This document shows positions 1 through 6,720 of a stretch of 64,000 bases of DNA, piece by piece; position 1 is the first letter of the stretch; the number at the start of each line of letters is the position of its first letter. Position numbers and translations under genes: made by a program. Under the pieces are notes generated by a model that saw nothing but the letters and a program-made list of their open reading frames with translations, had not been told where the DNA came from and searched no databases. This DNA is from Lachnospiraceae bacterium (GTDB lineage: Bacteria; Bacillota; Clostridia; Lachnospirales; Lachnospiraceae): NCBI GenBank assembly GCA_015057165.1, contig SVEY01000018.1, forward strand, positions 1 to 64,000, written 5' to 3'.

Positions 1-155
1 ATTAATATTTATTCTAACATCAATCTAAGAGGATATGTATTTATATCTTTAGTTTACACAAAATTTTTTACAGTCTCACTTGTTCTGCTCAAAAGCATCA
101 ATCTTATCCGTTAACTCTGCTAAATAATCGCCTGATCTGGCGAATGTGTAGTGCA

Positions 156-417
156 TCAAGAATTTCTCTTATGTTCTTTGTCAAAGATAATTTCTGTGTA
201 ATAGTTTGTATATACTCTTTTACTTGAGAAGGCTTTTTTAAACATAGACTTAAATGAGTAAAAACTCTCCTCGTCTCCGAAGTAATATGCGTAAAGCTTG
301 TTTACTAATTGTTCTTCTGTGTGAGTACTGGGGTTATTACTTAGCCACGGACAAGTGGTTGAGTTGGTTTTGAATATCTATAAGTTCGGTATTAAGTGTT
401 CTGTTAGTTCGAGACAT
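156..417 (-). pseudogene. Frameshifted remnant of a small unknown protein
   Basis: On the minus strand an ATG at 417 follows a good ribosome site (GGGAGG, 6 bases away) and opens a 26-codon frame that stops at 337-339. The +1 frame is then open to a stop at 156-158 and reads like real protein: acidic and aromatic, with YAYYFGDEESFYSF and then a basic stretch. Together the two frames suggest a protein of about 85 residues broken by one indel near 340. I do not recognise the family. The 155 bases beyond it hold nothing I can identify. It could also be a true 26-aa peptide followed by chance open frame. Confidence 0.35.
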
Positions 418-556
418 ATCTATCCTCCCATATCTAGTAGTAATCTCTTTACTAGAAATATAGAGATAGTTTTAAACATTATATAAATACGTAGAATTAT
501 ATTTCTACTTCAGTATTTTTCTACATTTCAATGTTAGCATTTACGTTAATGGTTAG

Positions 557-600
557 AATAATAGCCCTCTCGTTATATATGATATGAGAGGGCTATTTTG
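557..600 (-). terminator. Hairpin terminator after the XRE gene
   Basis: A 12-base inverted repeat (AATAGCCCTCTC / GAGAGGGCTATT) with a 14-base AT loop lies just beyond the stop of the minus-strand regulator. The T-run is clearer on the plus strand (TTTTG), so it may work in both directions. Confidence 0.6.
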
Positions 601-608
601 TGATTCTA

Positions 609-914
609 TTATGTGCTGATTCTCTCAATTATGCTAAGCAACAATAGAATATCATCATCGCTAAGAGATTGTATTTCTTTAATTGCTCTGGATAATAATT
701 CAGGACGTTCGTGCTGCTCATCGAAGAATTCCGATGGTGTGATTCCAAAATAGTTACATATTGCAAAGAATTCGTTCATAGAAGGCATAGATTTGCCGGA
801 TGATATGTTATTAATGTAACCGCGACTGTGCCCTAGTTCATAACTTAATTGATATTCTGATAAACCTTTATTAATACGTAATTGTGTAATTTTGTTTCTT
901 AGATACTCTTCCAT
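609..914 (-). CDS. XRE-family helix-turn-helix transcriptional regulator
   Basis: A 101-aa protein with a phage-repressor-type helix-turn-helix in its first 65 residues: RINKGLSEYQLSYELGHSRG, then YINNISSGKSMPSMNEFFAI. A short acidic helical tail (LSDDDILLLLSIIERIS) probably dimerises. Start chosen at the ATG at 914, which has AAGGGG six bases upstream; an upstream ATG at 965 has no ribosome site. It is transcribed away from the TIR gene and shares the 915-1128 intergenic region with it, so it probably represses itself and/or the TIR/membrane cassette. DNA binding is inferred from the family; the operator is not identified. Confidence 0.85.
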   Translation of the reverse strand: MEEYLRNKITQLRINKGLSEYQLSYELGHSRGYINNISSGKSMPSMNEFFAICNYFGITPSEFFDEQHERPELLSRAIKEIQSLSDDDILLLLSIIERIST

Positions 915-1128
915 ATAAAACCCCTTAAGCTTTTTATCATATTGTATAAGAGATGTAGAGCACATTAGCCTTTTTATAGACGATTAATTTATTGACAAAA
1001 CATCTAAAAGATGTTATCTTTACTGCGATTAATAAATTCGATTATAAGATAAGTTTAAAGAGGATAATATAAAAGTCTTTTGAATTAAAACTATTATTTT
1101 TTACTATATTGATGAGGGGGCAAAGAAG

Positions 1129-1953
1129 ATGCGTGATATTAGCAGAGTTATCCTTTATGATTCTTTATCAGTTAACAAGTCGGCAGATGAAGATTTAATA
1201 AAATATAATAAGATAATGCTTTCAGGAATAGAAGAGTCTTTTTTAACTGAAGATTCATTAGAAGAAAATGATCAAATGCATCCAAACGTTGATTTTGAAA
1301 ACAAAGTGACAAGTTATTTGTCTAGTAACATTAATAATATGGAGAATTACTATAACGAAGGCGATCGTATAGATAAGAGTATAAAACGAATCCAAAAACA
1401 TATCGATAAGGAACATCAGAAGAAAAGGACATCTGCATTGCATCTATTTAATAAGCTGATAAACGAATTGAGTGAGTTTAATAAAGCATATATTAAAAGA
1501 GAGAGTATTCCAGAATATATGAAGAATAATAAAGATAATTTGCCTCAGGTTTTTTTCTCATATGCTTATAGTGATAAATTATATTCATATGCTTTATTTG
1601 ATTTTTTTTACAGAAAAGGAATATATTTGTATGTTGATTGGATGCATCATGATGAGATAAAAGATGGAAAAATAATAAAGAAGGAATTGCAAGATGAGAT
1701 AGAGAAATCGGATCAATTATTATTTATGAGAACAATAAATAGTGAATTAAACATTCAAGGTAAACAAGCAATTAGGCCATGGTGTTCGTGGGAACTTGGT
1801 AATTTTTATTCTTCTAAAGGTAAGGACGAAAAATATTTTATAAATCTATATTCGAGGGATAAATACTCTAGTGTACAGCTCCAGGGTATGAGGTTGTTTG
1901 AATCTGTTGTTGATGGAAAACTAAAAGGAACAGAATATAAGTATAGAAGTTAG
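1129..1953 (+). CDS. TIR-domain protein, putative defence NADase or signal synthase
   Basis: A 274-aa cytosolic protein. Residues 1-130 are charged and helical, with a coiled-coil-like stretch at 70-120. Residues 138-260 form a TIR domain: the first strand and BB-loop region read PQVFFSYAYSDK, and the helix-C motif is WCSWELGNF at 218-226. Glu222 of that motif matches the catalytic glutamate of TIR NADases such as SARM1 and bacterial TIRs. GGGGG lies 8 bases before the ATG. A small membrane protein gene follows after 91 bases and an XRE regulator is divergent. Known bacterial TIR proteins cleave NAD+ or make cyclic-ADPR-type signals during phage infection. That activity is inferred here; the TIR fold is well supported. 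Confidence 0.8.
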   Translation: MRDISRVILYDSLSVNKSADEDLIKYNKIMLSGIEESFLTEDSLEENDQMHPNVDFENKVTSYLSSNINNMENYYNEGDRIDKSIKRIQKHIDKEHQKKRTSALHLFNKLINELSEFNKAYIKRESIPEYMKNNKDNLPQVFFSYAYSDKLYSYALFDFFYRKGIYLYVDWMHHDEIKDGKIIKKELQDEIEKSDQLLFMRTINSELNIQGKQAIRPWCSWELGNFYSSKGKDEKYFINLYSRDKYSSVQLQGMRLFESVVDGKLKGTEYKYRS

Positions 1954-2044
1954 GGTGAACAATAATATGATAATGATTTGAAATAATTTTGCATATAGGA
2001 CATGGTATGCAAGAGTTCTGCGTGATAAAACAGGAGCTAATAAT

Positions 2045-2455
2045 ATGGAAGAAAAAATAAAGCACTTAGAAATGATTCAGTGTGTTATTACTCGAATGAG
2101 CAATTGCTCATTTGCTTTAAAAGGGTGGACAGTTACTCTTGAAGTAGCTTTGCTGGCATTAATAATAAGGAATAATTCTAAAGCAGGATGGATTGTTATT
2201 TTTGCGATCCCGATATTGTTTTTCTGGGTTTTGGATTCATATTATCTTTATCTAGAAAAACTATATAGAGAGTTATATGATAAGACACGATTGCTAGAGT
2301 ATAAGGATATAGATTTTAATATGAAGGCGAATCAAATGAAGCAGAGAGATAAAATCAGTTTGTTTTGTGGAAAATGTTTGTTTTCGAAATCGGAAGTTGG
2401 TTTTTATATACCGTTGATAATAATAGTTTTAGTAATTATTTGTTTTCCGATTTGA
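2045..2455 (+). CDS. Small membrane protein paired with the TIR gene
   Basis: A 136-aa protein with three likely membrane segments: about 27-43 (GWTVTLEVALLALII), 47-67 (GWIVIFAIPILFFWVLDSYY) and 116-135 (IPLIIIVLVIICF). An N-terminal helix has the pattern IQCVITRMSNCSFALKGW, and the pattern LDSYYLYLEKLYRELYD follows TM2. Small membrane proteins with this IxxRMxxNSFxxKGW / LDxYYLxxExxYRxLY signature are widespread hypothetical proteins, as I recall them. AGGAG lies 8 bases before the ATG. Its place directly behind the TIR gene suggests a membrane effector, sensor or immunity partner. That role is an inference; no enzymatic motif is visible. Confidence 0.7.
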   Translation: MEEKIKHLEMIQCVITRMSNCSFALKGWTVTLEVALLALIIRNNSKAGWIVIFAIPILFFWVLDSYYLYLEKLYRELYDKTRLLEYKDIDFNMKANQMKQRDKISLFCGKCLFSKSEVGFYIPLIIIVLVIICFPI

Positions 2456-2529
2456 AGTTTTTTGTAGTGTGGATTTCTTGGGGATAATTATAGTTAAGAT
2501 GCTATTGCTGTAAATGAAAGGACAATACA

Positions 2530-3106
2530 ATGAACAAAAAGATAATAATTGGCATTATAGCCGCAATAGTGGTAATCGGTGGTACGGTAGGTACTGTACT
2601 AGGTGTACAGGCTTATAATACTAATAAGGAATATGAAGAGCTTTTGAGTAATGCTAAGGAATGTACTAGGATGGTGGAGAACATCAACTATGTATATTAT
2701 CCGGAAGATGATGGCTCAAAACAAGCTCGTCAAAGAGACTTAGATAAGATTAAGTCTTTTGAAGAGAAGATAGAAGCTAAAAACATGACTGATGATGAAA
2801 AGAATGAATTTAGTGAATTTACAAAGTTATTAAAGAAGAACTTTGAACAATGTAAGAGCGATACAAAGTCTGAATTTGATAAAGTTGTAGAAGCAAAGAA
2901 CAGTCATACAGAAGAAGGCTACTACACTGATGAATTTAATAATGAATTCAATAACTTAACAAACGACTTTAATAATAAGTATAATGAAGAGAAGTATTTT
3001 GAAGCTTTCCAAGTTGTACTAAACATGCAAAACAAGCTTAATGAATATGTAGCAGGTAAGGATAAGGAAGCAGCAGATAGAGCTGAGGCAGAAAGACAAC
3101 AGGCAG
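2530..3106 (+). repeat. 577-bp direct duplication, copy 1
   Basis: Aligned by eye with 4859-5435, same length without gaps. The only difference noted is base 2538 (A) against 4867 (G), a silent Lys-codon change. Identity starts about 13 bases before the ATG and ends abruptly inside the codon run for RQQA. The third positions are conserved, so this is recent duplication or gene conversion rather than selection on protein alone. Confidence 0.95.
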
Positions 3107-3420
3107 AAGCACAAAAGGCATCAAGTAGTAAGTCATCTAGCTCATCATCAAAGAGTAGTGGTAGTAGCTCAAGAACTAGTGCTAGTAATAATGATAGCGG
3201 AAATAGTGGTTCTGGTGCTAGTGATAGTGGAAGTGCTGCTGGTGGAGAGAGCGTTGCAAATAGCGGTAATTCTAATGCCGCAAAAGCAATGAATACTCAA
3301 AATGCTATTATGGATAATATAAGAAAGCAAGCAGAACAAAATGGGGCACATATTGTTGGCGATATTCATGTGTCTTCTACAAATCATGACGGAACATATA
3401 ACTACGATATTCCACTATAA
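2530..3420 (+). CDS. Membrane-anchored exported protein, variable C-terminus (copy 1)
   Basis: A 296-aa protein not assigned to a family. Residues 4-26 are one signal anchor (IIIGIIAAIVVIGGTVGTVL). Residues 30-180 are charged and helical, repeatedly rich in Asn/Phe (DEFNNEFNNLTNDFNNKY), suggesting a coiled coil outside the membrane. Residues 193-245 form a low-complexity Ser/Gly/Asn linker. The last 40 residues (from QNAIMDNIRKQAEQNG to the end) form a short unique tail. Codons 1-192 are almost identical at the DNA level to the gene at 4859, while the tails are unrelated. GGACAATACA precedes both ATGs. It could be an adhesin-like or stalk protein; the function is unknown. Confidence 0.8.
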   Translation: MNKKIIIGIIAAIVVIGGTVGTVLGVQAYNTNKEYEELLSNAKECTRMVENINYVYYPEDDGSKQARQRDLDKIKSFEEKIEAKNMTDDEKNEFSEFTKLLKKNFEQCKSDTKSEFDKVVEAKNSHTEEGYYTDEFNNEFNNLTNDFNNKYNEEKYFEAFQVVLNMQNKLNEYVAGKDKEAADRAEAERQQAEAQKASSSKSSSSSSKSSGSSSRTSASNNDSGNSGSGASDSGSAAGGESVANSGNSNAAKAMNTQNAIMDNIRKQAEQNGAHIVGDIHVSSTNHDGTYNYDIPL

Positions 3421-3436
3421 AAATATGTATTATGCG

Positions 3437-3480
3437 AGATGGATGTTTAATAACTAAGCATCCATCTTTTTTTGTTTTTT
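3437..3480 (+). terminator. Rho-independent terminator
   Basis: AGATGGATG / CATCCATCT stem (9 bp, 13-base loop) followed by a T-rich tract (TTTTTTTGTTTTTT), 17 bases past the stop of copy 1. Confidence 0.85.
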
Positions 3481-3523
3481 TATTTTAAGTTCCATATTTA
3501 GATTAAACAAAAACTATAAAGAA

Positions 3524-3739
3524 ATGACACATTTGCGTACAATAGGCTGGAATCTTGAAGGAACAGCTTGGTATGTAAATAGTGATTATACAAAAGACGT
3601 TTATAGGCTTTATAATCCAAATGCAACAGGTATATATGCTGCAGGAGCAAACATTCACTAAACTAATCCAGTTGAGCGAGATTGGTTAATAGCTTTAGGT
3701 TGGCAATATGAAGGTGTTGGTTGGAAAGTGGTAGAATAA
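3524..3739 (+). pseudogene. DUF5648-type repeat fragment with internal stop
   Basis: The reading frame contains the signature of the DUF5648/lipase-associated repeat: GWNLEGTAWYV, then VYRLYNPNATG, a TAA at 3659-3661, then NPVERDWLIALGWQYEGVGW and a final TAA. In intact members the pattern is VYRLYNPN...H.YT....E...L...GW..EG..W. Here the H-x-YT position is replaced by H-stop. Only about one and a half repeats remain, with no signal peptide or catalytic domain, so it is a C-terminal scrap of a larger secreted protein. Confidence 0.7.
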
Positions 3740-3842
3740 TATATTAAAGGCAATATTGAACAATAAATAATAAATATCATTGGCTAAAAAGTCTATTTAT
3801 TACTAATATATTATATGATATTATATACATAGAAAAATAGCG

Positions 3843-3937
3843 ATATTTTGCCGGGACTGTATATCGGCATAATATAAAAGGTACAGGGTCACATATTTCC
3901 GCTACTCGATATGCGGCTAATAAAAGGTCGAGGAACA
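3843..3937 (+). ncRNA. cptI: Type III antitoxin RNA, two pseudoknot repeats (CptI-like)
   Basis: Two diverged copies of a 46-49-base unit. In copy 1 a stem GCCG/CGGC (3850-3853 with 3865-3868) carries CTGTA in its loop (3857-3861), which pairs with TACAG at 3882-3886. In copy 2 the stem is CCGC/GCGG (3899-3902 with 3913-3916) and the loop CTCGA (3905-3909) pairs with TCGAG at 3928-3932. Both stems differ in sequence but keep pairing, and both share ATAAAAGG before the 3' pseudoknot strand. This H-type pseudoknot repeat before a terminator and a toxin gene is the known type III antitoxin layout. A plausible promoter is TTGGCT at 3780 with TAATAT at 3804 (18-base spacer). Each unit should neutralise the toxin protein directly. 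Confidence 0.8.
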
Positions 3938-3942
3938 AATTT

Positions 3943-3966
3943 GGGGTTTGTTTTATAGCAAACCCC
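3943..3966 (+). terminator. Attenuating terminator between antitoxin RNA and toxin
   Basis: GGGGTTTG / CAAACCCC stem with an 8-base loop, followed by ATTTTATTT. It sits between the pseudoknot repeats and the toxin start, as in other type III loci, where partial read-through keeps antitoxin RNA in excess of toxin mRNA. Confidence 0.75.
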
Positions 3967-3985
3967 ATTTTATTTGGGGTTAAAT

Positions 3986-4450
3986 TTGGAAACGGGAAAG
4001 TTTTATTTTATTAAAGATAATTACTATGAGAAATTTAATAATTGTAACTTGATAGGAAATAAAGTTATTAATGGTGAGCATCGTGGAAGACCTTGTTTTT
4101 ACTGTTGCGAAATAAAAGGTTATTATTGGATGATACCGATATCATCAAAAGTTGACAAATACGAAACTATCTATAATGAAAAAATAAGAAGATATAACGG
4201 AAACTTTGATGGAATAAGATTTGGATATGTTAACGGCGAGAAAAGGGCTTTTTTAATTCAAAACATTTGTCCTATTACAGAGGAATATATTGATTGTATT
4301 TATAGAATTCAAAATAACACACGAGATGTAACTATAAATAATGAATTAGCAGAAGAATTAAGAAAAATAACACGTAAAGTACTTAGGTTATATGATAAAG
4401 GAATTAAAATTGTTTTGACAGATTTAGATAAAATACTAAGTATAATTTAA
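3986..4450 (+). CDS. cptN: Type III toxin-antitoxin system CptIN/TenpIN-family toxin (endoribonuclease)
   Basis: About 154 aa. The sequence matches my knowledge of the CptN/TenpN branch of ToxN-like RNases: it opens METGKFYFIKDNYYEKF, then has GRPCFY, YYWMIPISSKVDKYETIY, FGYVNGEKRAFLIQNICPIT and a C-terminal RKVLRLYDKGIKIVLTDLDK. Family members cleave mRNA and their own repeat RNA and are held inactive in an RNA-protein assembly; many act in plasmid maintenance or phage abortive infection. Start chosen at TTG 3986 because the family begins there and GGGG lies 6 bases upstream; TTG 3974 is the alternative. The antitoxin repeats lie immediately upstream and a terminator follows. Activity is inferred. 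Confidence 0.85.
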   Translation: METGKFYFIKDNYYEKFNNCNLIGNKVINGEHRGRPCFYCCEIKGYYWMIPISSKVDKYETIYNEKIRRYNGNFDGIRFGYVNGEKRAFLIQNICPITEEYIDCIYRIQNNTRDVTINNELAEELRKITRKVLRLYDKGIKIVLTDLDKILSII

Positions 4451-4472
4451 AATGTAGTATATATTTGATAAG

Positions 4473-4506
4473 AGAGTTGCCATAAGAGACAACTCTTTTT
4501 TTATTT
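4473..4506 (+). terminator. Rho-independent terminator after cptN
   Basis: AGAGTTG / CAACTCT stem, 10-base loop, then a run of nine T. Confidence 0.85.
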
Positions 4507-4569
4507 TAACCAAACCTTATTCCATATTTACTAATAGATAAAATAATTATGGAAGGAGGTAAAAACATT

Positions 4570-4683
4570 ATGTCAAAAGTAAAGAAAATACTAGTTAAAT
4601 CTTTATTATGTCTTTCGCTTGTTTTAGGTATAACATTATTTGCTTCTGATGAGGCTTATGCATGGGGACAATGTACTGATTAA
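4570..4683 (+). CDS. 37-aa secreted peptide or truncated exported protein
   Basis: An ATG five to six bases after GGAGGT opens a 37-codon frame. It starts MSKVKKILVKSLL, continues with a hydrophobic core (CLSLVLGITLFA) and ends SDEAYAWGQCTD. This is a textbook signal peptide with a likely AYA cleavage site that would leave only six residues. It may be a tiny exported peptide, or the surviving 5' end of a secreted protein (perhaps of the broken DUF5648 kind) whose body was replaced by the second copy of the duplicated gene. Too short for family assignment. Confidence 0.55.
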   Translation: MSKVKKILVKSLLCLSLVLGITLFASDEAYAWGQCTD

Positions 4684-4858
4684 CAATACTCCTTATTTCT
4701 ATGTAACATATTGTATAAGATGTTAGAATAGAATTAGTCAAATATAAGACGACGAATATATTGTAATATCTACTAAAAGATGTTATTATTCACATTGAAG
4801 ATATTATTATAGTCGATAAAAATGTGTAGTGTTACAAACAAGAAAAGAGGACAATACA

Positions 4859-5435
4859 ATGAACAAGAAGATAATAATTGGCATTATAGCCGCAATAGTG
4901 GTAATCGGTGGTACGGTAGGTACTGTACTAGGTGTACAGGCTTATAATACTAATAAGGAATATGAAGAGCTTTTGAGTAATGCTAAGGAATGTACTAGGA
5001 TGGTGGAGAACATCAACTATGTATATTATCCGGAAGATGATGGCTCAAAACAAGCTCGTCAAAGAGACTTAGATAAGATTAAGTCTTTTGAAGAGAAGAT
5101 AGAAGCTAAAAACATGACTGATGATGAAAAGAATGAATTTAGTGAATTTACAAAGTTATTAAAGAAGAACTTTGAACAATGTAAGAGCGATACAAAGTCT
5201 GAATTTGATAAAGTTGTAGAAGCAAAGAACAGTCATACAGAAGAAGGCTACTACACTGATGAATTTAATAATGAATTCAATAACTTAACAAACGACTTTA
5301 ATAATAAGTATAATGAAGAGAAGTATTTTGAAGCTTTCCAAGTTGTACTAAACATGCAAAACAAGCTTAATGAATATGTAGCAGGTAAGGATAAGGAAGC
5401 AGCAGATAGAGCTGAGGCAGAAAGACAACAGGCAG
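4859..5435 (+). repeat. 577-bp direct duplication, copy 2
   Basis: Counterpart of 2530-3106. The join to unique sequence falls right after the codons for RQQA, where the Ser-rich linker starts, so recombination swapped the tip while keeping the frame. Confidence 0.95.
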
Positions 5436-5731
5436 TGGTTTCACAGAAGAGTAGTTCTAGCAGTAATAGTGCTAGTAGTAAGAATAGTAATAGTGCTAGC
5501 GGCAACAATGATGCTAGTAACGGAAATCAAAGTTCCGCAAGCAATGAAAATAATGAAGGCGCTTCTTCTAATGATGGTCATAGTGGTTATACGCATGATG
5601 TCATAAATCAGATGGGTACATTACCAGGTACTAATATTATGATTAATGGTCAATGGGTTAAATCAGAAGAACAAATGAAAAGAGAAGTTTTAATTCAAAA
5701 AGGTTTAGATCCAGCAGAATTTGGTCTATAA
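4859..5731 (+). CDS. Membrane-anchored exported protein, variable C-terminus (copy 2)
   Basis: A 290-aa paralogue of the protein at 2530. Residues 1-192 (signal anchor plus Asn/Phe-rich helical region) are identical. Residues 193-236 form a different Ser/Asn linker. The final 54 residues are unrelated to copy 1 and end in QKGLDPAEFGL. Start chosen at ATG 4859 to match copy 1 (AGAGGACAATACA upstream); a TTG at 4829 would add ten residues without support. A terminator follows. The layout (constant anchor and stalk, flexible linker, exchangeable tip) resembles adhesins or polymorphic effectors, but no toxin or enzyme motif is visible in either tip. Confidence 0.8.
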   Translation: MNKKIIIGIIAAIVVIGGTVGTVLGVQAYNTNKEYEELLSNAKECTRMVENINYVYYPEDDGSKQARQRDLDKIKSFEEKIEAKNMTDDEKNEFSEFTKLLKKNFEQCKSDTKSEFDKVVEAKNSHTEEGYYTDEFNNEFNNLTNDFNNKYNEEKYFEAFQVVLNMQNKLNEYVAGKDKEAADRAEAERQQAVVSQKSSSSSNSASSKNSNSASGNNDASNGNQSSASNENNEGASSNDGHSGYTHDVINQMGTLPGTNIMINGQWVKSEEQMKREVLIQKGLDPAEFGL

Positions 5732-5759
5732 AAAATACATTAATAATAATTTGCATTTA

Positions 5760-5795
5760 AGACAGATATCAATTATGGTATCTGTCTTTTTTTCT
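5760..5795 (+). terminator. Rho-independent terminator
   Basis: AGACAGATA / TATCTGTCT stem with a 10-base loop and eight T, 29 bases past the stop of copy 2. Confidence 0.85.
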
Positions 5796-5961
5796 TTATA
5801 TTATTTGTTAAAACTATGTTCCATATTTAATATACATTAAAAAAATTATGAAAGGAATGGTAACGTATAAGAAACAATAGGAAAATCTAAGTAATAAGAT
5901 AACAAAAACCCATATAGCGGTTAATAGGAGAAACTTCTTCTTTGGTCTTGTCGTCGTATTC

Positions 5962-6575
5962 AATGCTAAGCCCCTAAATTCTAGCGAAAAAGCAATGAAA
6001 AGCCGCCAAAGGCTTCTAAATCATTGCCACATTCAAGGCTTAACCTCGAAATTCTAGCGAAAAAGCAATGAAAAGCCGCCAAAAGCATCTAAATCATTGC
6101 TTTTATCAGGGCTAAACCTGGAAATCTCAGCCCAAAAGCAATGAAAAGCCTCAAAAAGCTTCTAAATCATTGCCGCATTCAGGGCTTAACCCCTAAATTC
6201 CAGCGAAAAAGCAATGAAAAGCCGCCAAAGGCATCTAAATCATTGCTTTAATCAGGGCTAAACCTGGAAATCTCAGCCCAAAAGCAATGAAAAGCCGCCA
6301 AAAGCTTCTAAATTATTGCTTTAATCAGGGCTAAGCCCCTAAATTCTAGCGAAAAAGCAATGAAAAGCCGCCAAAAGCTTCTAAATTATTGCTTTAATCA
6401 GGGCTAAGCCCCTAAATTCTAGCGAAAAAGCAATGAAAAGCCGCCAAAAGCATCTAAATCATTGCTTTTATCAGGGCTAAGCCTGGAAATCTCAGCCCAA
6501 AAGCAATGAAAAGCCTCAAAAAGCTTCTAAATCATTGCCGCATTCAGAATTCAACCCCTAAATTCCCGCCCCAAA
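5962..6575 (+). repeat. Tandem array of eight 73-bp double-hairpin units
   Basis: The word AGCAATGAAAAGCC begins at 5991, 6064, 6137, 6210, 6283, 6356, 6429 and 6502, a constant 73-base step. Each unit contains two dyads: AGCAATGA paired with TCATTGCT about 22 bases on (6064-6071 with 6094-6101 in unit 2), and GGGCT with AGCCC. Units come in two types, A (CCCCTAAATTCTAGCG) and B (CCTGGAAATCTCAGCCC), in the order A A B A B A A B, with a decayed ninth end. 73 is not a multiple of three and every frame has stops, so the array is non-coding. About 130 bases before it (5830-5960) hold only a decayed leader after TTCCATATTTA. Confidence 0.95.
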
Positions 6576-6625
6576 GGGTGCATATTCTGTCTCATAGATT
6601 TTCCCTACAAAAAAATATAGAAAAA

Positions 6626-6661
6626 ATGTCGCATCTTATAATATAATTGTGTATATATAAG
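6626..6661 (+). promoter_or_regulatory. Unusual promoter motif: ATGTCGCAT - 17 - TATATA
   Basis: ATGTCGCAT (6626-6634) followed 17 bases later by TATATATAAG (from 6652). The same pair occurs with the same spacing before the lipoprotein gene (56905) and nearly the same before the Fe-S flavoprotein gene (58843). The usual TTGACA -35 is absent, suggesting activation or an alternative sigma factor. Confidence 0.55.
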
Positions 6662-6720
6662 TGAAAGACAAAAACATAACGTAAAAGTTATATAAATACT
6701 AATCATGAGGAGGGGACATT

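Noticed and set aside
3777-3968. 63-codon frame on the minus strand
   Set aside because: It runs antisense through the two pseudoknot repeats and the attenuator and has no ribosome site; the RNA reading explains the sequence better.
5962-6575. CRISPR array
   Set aside because: The entire 73-base unit is conserved, with no short repeat plus unique spacer pattern, and there are no cas genes in the window.
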